Part shown: one piece after another, positions 32,897 to 43,864 of the stretch | How positions within the stretch are numbered: position 1 is the first letter of the stretch | How the letters are laid out: the number at the start of each line of letters is the position of its first letter | Assembly: GCA_031763025.1 (NCBI GenBank) | Contig: JASSKH010000035.1 | Coordinates: 4,252,320-4,316,319, forward strand | Direction: 5' to 3' | Length of the DNA stretch: 64,000 nt | DNA from: Macrocystis pyrifera | Taxonomy: Eukaryota > Sar > Phaeophyceae > Laminariales > Laminariaceae | Program-made: the position numbers and the translations under genes | The notes under the pieces: generated by a model | Database searches by the model: none | Seen by the model: the letters and a program-made list of their open reading frames with translations, nothing else | Told to the model about the DNA's origin: nothing

Positions 32897-35800
32897 GAGA
32901 ACACCGCACATAGTATACCGTACGCATACACCTTTCGGAGCAGTCAGCGCCTCGGTAATATTTTTGCGGCTTGCACGCTTGCATTACAATGGGTTTCCTT
33001 GCAAGGGCGGAGGCGTCGGCGAACGGCACCGCTCTTGGGGAACGCGCTGCACCGGTAAGGAGAGCCGGCGTAGCCACGGCGGGGGGGGGTGGATCAGGCT
33101 GGTAGGTGGTGTATAGCACGATTGATTTGGACTACCGCCGCGAGGCTGCTCCAAGTCTGACTCGATGGAAAACTGGGAGTATTGCTGGCTGTTCGATTCC
33201 CCCCTCGTTTGGGGCACCTTGCGCCGCTATGGAGGCGTTTTGGTGTTGGGATTGGTTTCCGTGCTTGTTTTTGTTGGTCTGTGTTCGGTCTGAGGCGTGG
33301 CGGCCTGCGTGAGTTGCTGGAGACTGAGTTTATCTTAGAGCAAGATGATTATTTATGCGGTTACTTCGATTGCATTTGATGGAAGTTACGGTGCGGTTTT
33401 CCACCTCTGGTCTTCTGGCTGTGTCGCTGCGGTGCCCGCGCGCGCGAGCGTCGGGAGCGTATGCACGCGAAGTGCCACCTCTACGCCAGCACAGTATTGC
33501 GACTTTTTTTCTTGTGTGTGTTCCTGAATTCGCGATAAGTGTGCTCCAAACGTTGCTGCCCTAGGCATGTGGAGGTGCGGCGGTGGGCCCTCTGGTGTTT
33601 CGCTGGTCGACGTTGGTGGCCTAATTTTCTCTTTTTTTTGCTGCCCACCCTCGCCAAGCGCGTCTTTCGGACTGTATTGAAGCAAATCCAGTGAGAACGG
33701 TCGGCACTGTAAGAGTAAGTCGCCGCTTAGGTACCGTAGGCCCTTAAGGCTAGAGACGCTGTACGTAGTTCACGAGCATCACGAATGTCATGCATCCTGG
33801 CAGTCTGTTGTGATGTTGTACTGTAGTAAGTATCCATTCCGTGGTGCGCTTTGTACGAAGTGTATACTTAGATGCCCCAGATACACACGCTGACTGGGTT
33901 TTGTCGGATCTCTTCGCGCGGGCAAAAATATAAAACTATATTATATTACATATTATATGGTGCGTCTTTTTTCAGTATTTTTTAGCTGCAAATCATGGCA
34001 CCCCCATCGAGGAAGTGGGATGCATGGCTGACAGAACGTTCGAGACGGCGTTCTCGATCTCGATATCGATAGTGCGAAGTTTTGCTATTTTTTTAATATC
34101 TCTTGGCCGCGAAGACGCACGCTTTGATGCTATGTATGTGGCCACTGTTTGCATCTGCATCACGCTCGACGTTTGTTTCTGGTTCACGAAGAGTCGGCGA
34201 TGTTTACCTCGTAAATACGCAAGAGTAGTATCTATCCGCGATCGGCGAAATACTCAGGATTTGAATGTGTCTACTCCTACGATAATCTAGTTGTTTTGCC
34301 AGGTATGCATGCCCCCTCCCCCCAGCCAGAGCCCACCCTCACGATAACGGCGTACTTAGAGTTTGTCTGTAACGGTTGATATTGCACTGCCTTGCCACAA
34401 CATTGCAAGCCAAGTCGTTACTCCGGCGTATGTGATCTGATCTGATGATCTGATGATCTGATGAACGGTACAAGTATAAACGTAGACCCTTTACTGTTTA
34501 TGTGATGAGGCCCACATACGAACCAGTAGGGAGCAGGCACTTATCAATACTGGTGTATGTATGTCGTCGGCACTTGTAGCGGGCGGTGTAGACGTCAAGA
34601 TGGTGACGATGACCGTCCGGGAAAAGAAGACGGCACGAGAGCATGGAATGAAAAAAATTAATGTCATGATCGAAAACAACGCTGTTTTATACAGTGGGGC
34701 ATGGTGTTGGATTGGTGCGTGTCGAGGCTGTCACTGCACCACTGCACAACAGCAGCGAACGTTACTAACCCTTCACTATTAATAATAATAATGCAAGACG
34801 ACACTAAAAAAAGTGGCATTGCCAGCATTGACAACTCTGACCACTGTTGATGCACTGCTTGGGTTTTGGATACAAGGATAGTCGAAACGAATTTTGGCAC
34901 ATCCGGGTTGGAATGCAAGTAGACGTACCACGCGGATGAATCGTGATTAGACCCCAACACTTACACGTACTACTACTGCTTTGCGCTCATACTATCATCG
35001 AATTGTAAGACCAAAGCTATCATCGGTCTATGGTGCCCCCTCCATGGCCTCCGCCGCCAACGTAGCCGCGCCCGAGAGCAAACCTTCCACGCTCGGGCCA
35101 TGAGCTCGAGCAGCGCGATCGCGCCAAGGAAGGAATTGAACTCATGCTAGCACTGCGCCCCCCCCCGCGAGACGTCGTCGTCACTCCGCATTCCCACCCC
35201 GCGTACGTAAAACCTTTAGCGTGTGGAGAAGGGGGATCGTCGGGACAGCATCACGTGGTAAACGCACACGGGAGAATACACGTGCCTCGAGGGTGCTTGG
35301 CTTTTTTTTAATGTTTGGCCACGTTCCTCAGTTCCCTCTTGGCAAGTAAAAATGTGTCCGGGCTGGTCCGACTGGCAAAAAAACGTAAGTACGAAGTTAA
35401 GCGTTTTTTTTTTTTTTGTGGCCGTCACTAGTTGAGGGTATATGTAAACGCCGAGAGAAGAAACTTTCCACGTTCAGAGTGAATGCTGTGATGGCAGCTC
35501 AAGACACAACGAACCTCAAGGTTCACCGACTCCTCCCTCGGTGGTGTCTACTAAGAGTCGTAGTTCGAAATATTATGCCTAATGGTTGGTTTTAGGAGTC
35601 GTAGTTCGAAATCTTACGCCAAAAGGTTGGTTTCAACCGTCGCACAGCGATGCCTTGGCCACACTGAGCGCTCTGTCACGGGGAGGTGCATCCTGCGGCA
35701 GATTTCCCGTACATCAACACAGCCCCGAGAGGCAAAGTTATCGCTCTTCCTGTTTCCCGTGCGGGATAATGAAAGACAGCAGGTAAGGTGTATGCCTGGC

Positions 35801-36775
35801 AGGAGAGTAGCACCCCGGACTCAAAATTTGGAACCCGCGGGCACCCGATCGGGTGGGGGGGGTTGAACCAGAACCGGAACCAGGTATACCCGGGTCCCGG
35901 CAGACACGGGTACCCGGGTGACCACATACATTGTTCTTGCTCCCCTTATTGCGTTTGAGCGGCGGCTTGATAAGGTGGAAGGTGGGAAGGTATGACTTGA
36001 TTTCTTGCCTCTCTCAATGAATCATGCCAACGAAAGAAGGCAGAAGGCAAGTAGGTAGGGATATTCTCTGTGGGATCGAGTAGAGAGGTGGGGAGTGGGG
36101 AGTTGAAAAAAAAAAAAACACTTATTATCATGGAAATTCATAATGTAGTTTGCCTTCTACCCTACTCATTTCGCTCGTCAAGTCATGAGGCAAGAAGATC
36201 CTTCAAAAATAGTTGGTTGCATCTAACTAACAAGGTGACCAAAACCCACACACACCCCGAAACAACGAAGAAATGCTGGGGAAACGTTCTCTCACCCATA
36301 CTGCTGCAACAAAAAAACACATAACATCAGATATCGAAACTGACCTCGCCGTAATAATCCCAAAATCAACATAATAAGATCCCAGACGGACGCACCCGTC
36401 CAATCATCTCATCAAACATCCGGCATCAACCTCTCGGGGAAACCATAATTTACTGTTGTGTGGTGTTCCATCTCTTCTTGTGAATGAATTTGGTTTATAT
36501 CTATCTCCTGGTTTATTATGGTAATTTAAAGTAGGGCCGCTACGATGATTGTAGTAGGGGTATCGTTCACGGTAAAGTAGGGCCGCTTGCGATGTGGTAG
36601 GGTTATCGTGTGTGTAGGGTGTTGTGCCTACGCAGGTATGGCCTGGATATGAAAGGGTATATAATATTCTCTATTCTCGGTCTGTGGTCTGCCGGGGTGG
36701 GAGGTGAGAGTCTTGGGGCACAGCTGCTGTACTGTATGCATATACCAGGTACAAACGGACGTTTTCGACAGTTAA
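32897..36775. other. Intergenic stretch, no convincing gene
   Basis: After the RING gene I find no supported gene. Open frames at 33106-33527 and 34015-34290 lack recognisable domains. Notable only: a tandem duplication of about 47 bp at 35560-35640, a GGGTACCCGGG-rich patch at 35830-35930, a GATCT repeat at 34435-34465, and poly-T/poly-A tracts. Confidence 0.5.
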
Positions 36776-38300
36776 TTATTATGGTTCAACTCGGTGATGC
36801 TGAAGTAGTAGTCGGAGCAGAGGAGCAGGAACCGTTGGCGTGCGTGCGAAGGGGTGTATGGGGCATGTTGTACGCCGACGACGCAGGAAGTAAATGACCC
36901 TAAGTCGGCTGAAGGGCTCGCGAAAAGGATGACAGTCATCGTGACTGTCTTCGAAGCAGCAGAGGCCTCAAACGGTGCCGGAAAAAAAGAAGACAGAGAC
37001 AATGCTTCTCCAAACACCAGACCAGAAAACCCTCGCACCACCGCTCGTCATCTAAGCAGCAGGCCAGAGATACAAACAGACGGCCCACTTCTTACACCTA
37101 GACTACATTATTATCCACGAAAACGCTGCCTTCTCGCTCGAAATCGACCGACGGATCCGTCTCTTGCGGGCATGCCTCAAACGGTTCGACCCGGAGTTGT
37201 ATGATAGGACGACCGCCCCCATTAGCCTGAAAGTATGCATGAAAAATTCAATGCTGAAGACCGAGGTGATGAGGTGCCATTAGAATCTGGGAGGTAGGAT
37301 CTTCAGGTTGGTAGGCTGTTCAGGTATTTTGGTTCCTGTAGGGATCAAGGTACGGGCGAAGACCCAACCCAACCCCTGACTCCAACCCTAACCCTAACCA
37401 TAACCCCAAACCACAGACGAAACGGACCAAAGTTGGCCGTAAACGCGGCCGGCTGTGCAGCGTTTGCATCGGACCAGTGAATTGCTCAACTGCGGACGAC
37501 GATTCCGAGGTGCAGACCGCGCTACGCAATTCTCAAGTCAAAAAACGCCCCTACAAGGTCCTACCTCCCAGATTGCAAGACCTACTCGAGGTTATTGAGA
37601 CCCTACTGTACGAGTGTGTGACGTGGGCCCTCAGAGCGGGAACACTTTGCCAAGCTTCGAACGGCTCACTACCAAGTCCGTTTGCGAGTCATTGGCCTCG
37701 AGCGCCGACTTCGTACTGACCACGCCACCCTTTCGTGCGCGAACCCCCCCAAGATTACACATTGCGAGAGCATCGAAACGACCATCCGTAAACAGCGGCT
37801 CTTCTTCTTCGCGGGGGGCGTGGCACGGCAAAGCAAGGAGCGATTACCCGGTCGGGTAATGTCCGGGGCGATGGCTGGAGAGGAGAATCCAAGACCTGGC
37901 GAACAGTTTAAGACTTGGCATAGATGCATACGTAGTCGAAGACCTTAGGGAGTTCCGAGCCATCGCAGGCTCAACGGAACTTGCCCCCTTATAGCGTTTG
38001 GAGTTGAGACCGCACTGTGGTACACTGCAGCAACAAAGGCGGGGAAGTGGTACCGGGGCGTCCTCGAAGCAGCCGAACGGTTCACGGTGAGGTGACACGA
38101 GGATGAGGCACAGCTGAGTAGGCAGCGCCGCGCATACACCGTGGGTGGTGTCCAAGGGGATGGAGGGAGAGGGGGTAACAGAGGAGGAGTGCAAGGAAAC
38201 CCGTCCAGGGGAATGCGGTGAGGGGGGGGAACAGGAGGAGGAGTCGAAGGGGAACCGCGGTGGGCGAACGTAGGAAGGAAGGAGATGGCAGACAGGGTAG
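36776..38300 (+). pseudogene. LINE remnant 2: 3' half of a reverse transcriptase ORF, with a DNA-transposon insertion
   Basis: The reading starts with GVWGMLYADDAG (36860-36890, catalytic YADD box) and continues SAEGLAKRMTVIVTVFEAA, then the thumb and connection region (SLEIDRRIRL near 37130, LYDRTTAPISLKV near 37200). It is then interrupted at 37268-37587 and resumes with VIETLLYECVTWALRAG at about 37590 and KWYRGVLEAAERF (about 38045). Frameshifts are frequent, and about the first half of the element is missing. It differs clearly from LINE remnant 1 and so is a second family. Its 3' tail (a CAGGGTAGCAAGG block) is repeated about 300 bp further on. Confidence 0.8.
37268..37587. mobile_element. 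320-bp inverted-repeat element inserted in LINE remnant 2
   Basis: AATCTGGGAGGTAGGA at 37284-37299 is perfectly inverted at 37559-37574. The LINE frame breaks off at GAGGTG on the left and resumes after GAGGTT on the right, which suggests a short GAGGT target duplication. The interior holds telomere-like CCCTAA units (37385-37400). It is a DNA transposon of unknown superfamily. Confidence 0.65.
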
Positions 38301-39590
38301 CAAGGCACCAGGTCGACTAGGAAGTACAACATGCCTATGCTACTCGTGCCGCCAACTGTGTGGTGCAGCAGCTGGTTCGAACGTGGTCATCCTTTGTCTT
38401 CTTTTTTCTTTTTGCGCTTGATCCTCTGTGATTTTTATTTTATTTCTTTCTCGTCCTTCTTCTTCTGTTGATAAACCTTAAGAAAGGAATCGTGTGGCGT
38501 GGGTGGATGATGAATGACGAACCTGCTTTCAATTTTCTTGTTTCGTATTGTCTGCCGCGCATAGTTGACGAATGCCGGGCGGAGACGGTAGACAGGGTAG
38601 CAAGGTCCCACGCGAACTATGGTAGTAGGGAGAACCTAGCCATATATATGTGCTACTCGTACCACAAAAAATGCTGCGTGCGACTACCTGGGGGGTGCTT
38701 TGTGCTTCAGTTTCTCTGTATATATGTTTTCCCTTGGTTCTTAGTCTCTCCCACTGTTCATAAGTAGAGTGGTGTTCTTGTTTGTTTTTTCTTCAGCACG
38801 CTTTTGCAAGTGTCTGCCACATCTCCTGCGGGGAGGCATGACAGTTTTTTCTTTTCATTTTCTTTTCTTCTTTCTTTTTTTCTCTTTCGATTTTTTTTCT
38901 GTTGCTTTTGTGTTTCTTTGTTTTCTTTGGTTTTCTCTCTTTTTTCGTAGAATGTGTGTGTGTCGTGCCTGTTATACCCAGTATGATGACATGGCATCAC
39001 ATTGTCTACTGCTGTGTTTACTGCATATACATACGCAGTTTTGTGACCACAGAACTTGTATTTCGCTCTATAATAGGATTAGTTGAAGAATCGGCGCGGA
39101 CACTGTGTTGTTGTGCTGGATGTCGAAGGGTAGAAAGAACGGATTGGATCAATCACACACGCCAGTCCTGGGGGCTCCGCGTGTAGAATAATTGACGGGT
39201 ATACTAATACTACCCGGATACCCGGGGTACATATACCAGAGATCCCGTGAATTGGGCTGGGACGGTCCCGGTTCCGACGGTTCCGGGTACCCGCCACCGG
39301 GGGTACCCGGTTCTCAGTCAGACGGCGTGCAACTACTGTCATGTCTGTGGATATTATTATATGTATTCTCTATCGACTACCAGGTATGTATCATTAATAT
39401 AATATTAATAGTACACCAACGGAGTGCGCCAGACCAACGATTACTGGTATATACCACGGTAACTTTTTAGAACGCGCTGAATTGTGTTGTTGCTGTTCGT
39501 GTCTTCGATTCGCTTTTCGATTTCCAGTCGTTAACTTTGTGATTTTTGCAGAATAACAAATAGATTTTTATACAATTATGACTTTAGTCT
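38301..39590. other. Non-coding stretch with duplicated LINE tail and pyrimidine tract
   Basis: The CAGGGTAGCAAGG...TGCTACTCGT block from the LINE tail recurs at 38590-38670. A T-rich tract runs 38845-38960. A GGTACCCGG-rich patch lies at 39210-39320 and resembles the one at 35830-35930. A fragment related to the 1043-1815 element lies at 39470-39560. No gene recognised. Confidence 0.5.
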
Positions 39591-39593
39591 GTT

Positions 39594-39720
39594 ATAAGGA
39601 TTATCCTGGGCTGGGTAATAGATCGATCTTTGACCCCTATAGCTCAGTAGGCAATTAATGCCTTCACATTTGACGTCGTCCAGGTCATCACTGGTTCGAG
39701 CCTCTACTTCTAACGTTTCT
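39594..39720 (+). mobile_element. tRNA-derived SINE-like repeat, family 2, copy 1
   Basis: CCTGGGCTGGGTAA is followed by an A-box-like TAGCTCAGTAGG (about 39648-39659) and a B-box-like GGTTCGAGCCT (about 39693-39703). The same string of blocks occurs at 47345-47420, 61195-61300 and 61345-61400. The spacing of the boxes is tRNA-like, but no cloverleaf folds well, so I do not call a tRNA gene. Confidence 0.6.
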
Positions 39721-39813
39721 TTTACAGAAATGCTTGCGCGTGCGTGCCTATAAAAAGAACACATAACATCTCCCTGGTTCCCCAGGTAATGCAAAACGAA
39801 GCAGGTAGGTCAG

Positions 39814-40091
39814 TGTTAAGATATGGTCTTGTATGAGATTGAAAGCCCGGTAACTACCTGGGTTCAGTCACTGGGATCGTATTTGTAGTACTTGGAAGGC
39901 GTATCTTAGATGGAAAACCAGGGGTTTTCCAGAGGAGCACGAGCTTGGTCTCAGTCTCCGCGTGCACGAAAGGAATAAAACTACTCTTCTTCTATAGCTA
40001 AGCAAACAACACATGTGAGTACAATGTTTACCGACTTAAAAGGCAGACCTGTCCAGGGATACAAAGTGTCCCGCAACTCTTGATCGTAACA
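39814..40091 (+). repeat. 5' LTR of the Ty3/gypsy element
   Basis: 278 bp, starting TGTTAAGATATGG and ending TAACA. Nearly identical to 46986-47263. A putative primer-binding site begins two bases inside (40094). Confidence 0.93.
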
Positions 40092-43000
40092 AGTGGCGTC
40101 TTCGGCTTAGGACTTTCTGCTTTTTTGTCGGTTTGCGTTGTTTGTCACTGTTTTTTTTTTTTGTTTGCTTTCCTATTGTTGTTGAGTAAGTTTGTTCCGG
40201 CCACTGCATGATGGAGACTCAAGAGGTGGAAGGGTCTGCTTCCCCTCACGGTGGCCGAGCCGCTGAGGCCCAGGGCCCCTCAGTGCCCCACCGCCCAAGG
40301 CCCGTCGATGTGGATCGGGCGCCTTGTACAACAGACCAACAAGTGGAGCACGACTCTAGGCAGGAGCCCCATCAGAACGACGTGGATCGAGCGCCTTGTG
40401 CAACAAACCATGAGGAGAAAGAGCTTCGACGGGAGCCCGCGCCTCAAACGCCGCTCCCCTCAACCTGGGCACGAGAGCAGGCGTGATTAACCCAAAACCA
40501 CGCACCGCGCAACACGACGGGTGTCGCGCCGTCGCGTCGTTTTTTTTTTTCAGCGAGGGTGTCCCCCTCCTAAACCTCCCGGCCATGCGGTGGCGGTCGG
40601 TTTGAGATGCGGGAAGGCAAACACCGAAACCCCGAGATCTCGGTTGAAGCTCGACTCGGCGTTACCTCGCAATAACGGTGGCCGCTCCACCCTTTTTCCT
40701 ATTAAGGAGGAGTCGACAAGATTAGCTACCTCGTCCCCCTTCCCCACCAGGTCTACAGGACGGAAGCTCTCTCCGGTGAACCCTTTGTTGCCCCCCACCC
40801 GAGCACCGTTCGTGAAGACGTCTACAGGGTCTGCAGGCCCTCTTTCGTCTTCGCGCACGCCACTCCACGTGCGAAGCGCTCCTTCGGCTCCAGTGGAACA
40901 GGAAAAACCTGGCACTGTCCGTCGAGCCAGTGGTGACTCCACGGCTTCCGGTCAGATCAACCGGACAGCATACCCGTTAAATTCGGAAGAATCGCAGCTC
41001 TCGTCAAGCAGAAAAGGCTCAGAGCCCCCTGCCCCCTTTGGTCCAGGAGAGAGATCATCGGGCGCAGCAAGAGAACTTTCTGGCGATTTTTTGCCTACGG
41101 GCAATGGTGACACAGAGCCAGTATACGTGGAACCGGACTCGCCTCGTGCACCAGGGGCTCAGTGTTCTCAGAGAAGCACACTCCCCCCCCCACACGCCGC
41201 AACTGCGGCCACCGACGACTCGGCTTGCTACCGCTCTCTGCCACCTCGGCCGTCTGATCAACGCGTTTTTGGCGAGCTGGAGTTAGTTCACCACGCCCCG
41301 ACAGGCATGTCCGTGTACGCCATCGACTCCGCCGCTTCGGGTGGAGGCTTCCATCTACGCTACGAGGGCGCAGCAGGCGTCACCCTGTCAGACGATCCCC
41401 AGCTGCTTGCTGTTAATTTGGTTCAGAGCGATGGCTCCCCGGCCCTCACTGGACACTACTTGGTCGACATGATGCCCCAGCCCGACCTACCCTCGGTCGA
41501 GGAGCACTTCGTCTCCTCCGGACGACAGGCTCTTCCCCTCGTTGGAGTGGCGGCTCTCGAGCCGGGGAATGTCCTCGGCGTCGCCCACGCCCCACTGCTG
41601 AGCGTTCCGCTGGACGTTTTGCAGCAGGACAACCGAGCCCCCCAGCCCTCCCTCCGGACTAGGTGAGGTGTGTCCGGTTTCAGCAGTTACTCGCCCCCCC
41701 CTCGCAGCTCCAGCCTCGCCCCCGCCTGCACTGCTTGAGCGTTTGACCTCAGAACAGCGCGCTTCGTTCCTGCGCGTCTGGGCATGCTTGCCGACACATC
41801 TGTGGGAGGTGGCTTTTGATCTCCACGGCACAGCTGGACCCCTGCCGTCATTGAACAGCTGGGGGACGTTCTCTGCGAATTTCCTGACGTTTTCTCGAAG
41901 TCCAAGTCGGATTTTGGTTCCTGCTCGTTGATGCCTTTCGTGATCTCGGTCCCGGAAGGAAGCGCTCCTGTCACGTCCAGGCCGCACCGCATCAACCCCA
42001 TCCTGGCTAAGGAAGTGGAGGCCACGTTGGATCAGTACCTAGCGGCTGGTCTGATCCAGCACTCGACTTCTCCGTACTCGAGCCCGCTGGTGGTCATCCC
42101 GAAGAAGTCTGGATGCGTTCGGATCACCGTGAACTACAAAAAACTCAACCAGATCAGCAAACTCAGCCAGCTGCCTATCCCTCGCGTGGACCAAGTCCTC
42201 GACTCCCTGGGAAAGGGACGGGTATTTTCCCTCTTCGATTTGGTCTCCTCGTTTCACCAGATTACCGCGCACAAGGACACCGTCCCTCTTACGGCGTTCT
42301 GCACCCCCATGGGCCTTTACGAGTGGCTCGTCATGCCCCAAGGCAGCAGTGCTTCGCCCGGCTGGTTCGTCAAAGTGATTAACGAAGTCATTAAAGGCCT
42401 GGCACAGGTGGCGGCCTACCTTGATGATGTGATCGTTTTCGACTCTGACCCGACGGCCCACGTCAGGACGATACGAGCCCTCTTCGAACGCCTGCGCAAA
42501 CACAACCTCAAGCTCTCCCCCTCGAAGGCTCGCCTCGGCGCCACGGACGCAAATTTTCGCGGCCCCACCGATTTTGGTCTTCCCTGACTGGGATGCCGTA
42601 GCCGACGGCTCCCGACCCTTCCACGTGTACTGCGACGCCTGCATCGACGGTTTCGGTGCCGCGCTCGAACAAGAACAACCGGACGGCTCGGTACGGCCCA
42701 TTGCTTATATCAGCCGCGCTACCCTCGATTCCGAAAGGCACTGGACAGCGTTGGACCTGGAAGCTGGCAGCATTGTCTGGGCATCAAACGACTCCGAGGT
42801 TACCTGTGGGGCACGAAGTTTCGAATATTTTCGGACCACAAAGCACTTGAGAGTATCGCCAAAGTAGGGGACCACAACGCACGAGTCCAGCGGTGGCTCT
42901 AGTTCCTCACCGCGTTCGACTACACCCTCGAGTACCGCAAGGGCAGCGCCAACGGAAATGCTGACTTCCTCTCCCGCTTGCCAGAGCCCGCCACAGAACA

Positions 43001-43360
43001 CGACCGCAGTGGGTCTAGCTGCCTCAACCCCGTCGAGGACGGTGGTATCTTCCTCATCCGAGCCGGGCTTCACACTCGCTCTTCGCCGACCCCTGGTGTC
43101 GGTTTGGGTGGGCTGGTGTCCCGCAGTGAAAGTGCCGTCTTGGGTGGGCTACCTGTCGCCCCTTCGGATTCTCGCGATTTTCGCACACACGGGCCACGTA
43201 TGAGGATTGACGACCTCTCTGCTCCTTCGGGTAGATTCGTCGCTCGTGTATCTGCCTCCGTCGCCACCGTCGACCGCCGTCCTGGCTTGGGGGATTTTTC
43301 ACCCCCCGCCACCGCCGCTTTCGCTTCGGTTTTTGTCGTACCCTCCGGGGGCGACCAGGA

Positions 43361-43864
43361 CTCTGCAGAAGCCCCCGCTGCAGCGACGATTGTCGCCCAG
43401 CGCGCTCCTCCCCCGACGAGCACTTTACAGGCCGAAGATTCCGTCGTGAGCACTGCTCCGGCCGCGTCTTCCCTCTCAGGCCAGGGCTCTGCAGAAGCCC
43501 CCGCTGCAGCGACGATTGTCGCCCAGTGCGCTCCTCCCCCGACGAGCACTTTACAGGCCGAAGATTCCGTCGTGAGCACTGCTCCGGCCGCGTCTTCCCT
43601 CTCAGGCCAGGGCTTTGCAAAAGCCCCCGCTGCAGCGATGATTGTCGCGCAGCGCGCTCCTCCCCCGACGAGCACTTTACAGGTCGAAGATTCCGTCGTG
43701 AGCACTGCTCCGGCCGCGTCTTCCCTTCCAGGCCAGGGCTCCGCAGAAGCCCCCGATGCAGCGACGATTGTCGCCCAGCATGCTCCTCCGCCGACGAGCA
43801 CTTTACAGGTCGAAGATTCCGCCGTGATCACTGATCCGGCCGCGTCTACCCCATCGCCGCCTGG
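43361..43864 (+). repeat. Four 126-bp tandem repeats in the Ty3/gypsy element
   Basis: Units begin at 43361, 43487, 43613 and 43739. Each is 126 bp (42 codons) and rich in Ala, Pro, Ser and Thr. The spacing is exactly a multiple of three, so the array keeps one frame. It lies between the RNase H and integrase parts, where Ty3 elements normally have a short linker. Confidence 0.9.

Noticed and set aside
32989-33054. Short ATG-initiated frame ending at a GTAAGG donor
   Set aside because: Only 22 codons, no partner exon recognised downstream.
37380-37405. True telomere or subtelomere (CCCTAA units, also near 31451, 55858 and 56461)
   Set aside because: Only two or three units each, in both orientations, inside other elements or introns.
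38769-39086. 105-codon Phe-rich open frame
   Set aside because: It is a by-product of a T-rich tract.
39594-39720. Functional tRNA gene
   Set aside because: A- and B-box-like strings are present and the same string recurs in several places, but no proper acceptor stem or anticodon arm folds; a SINE is the better call.
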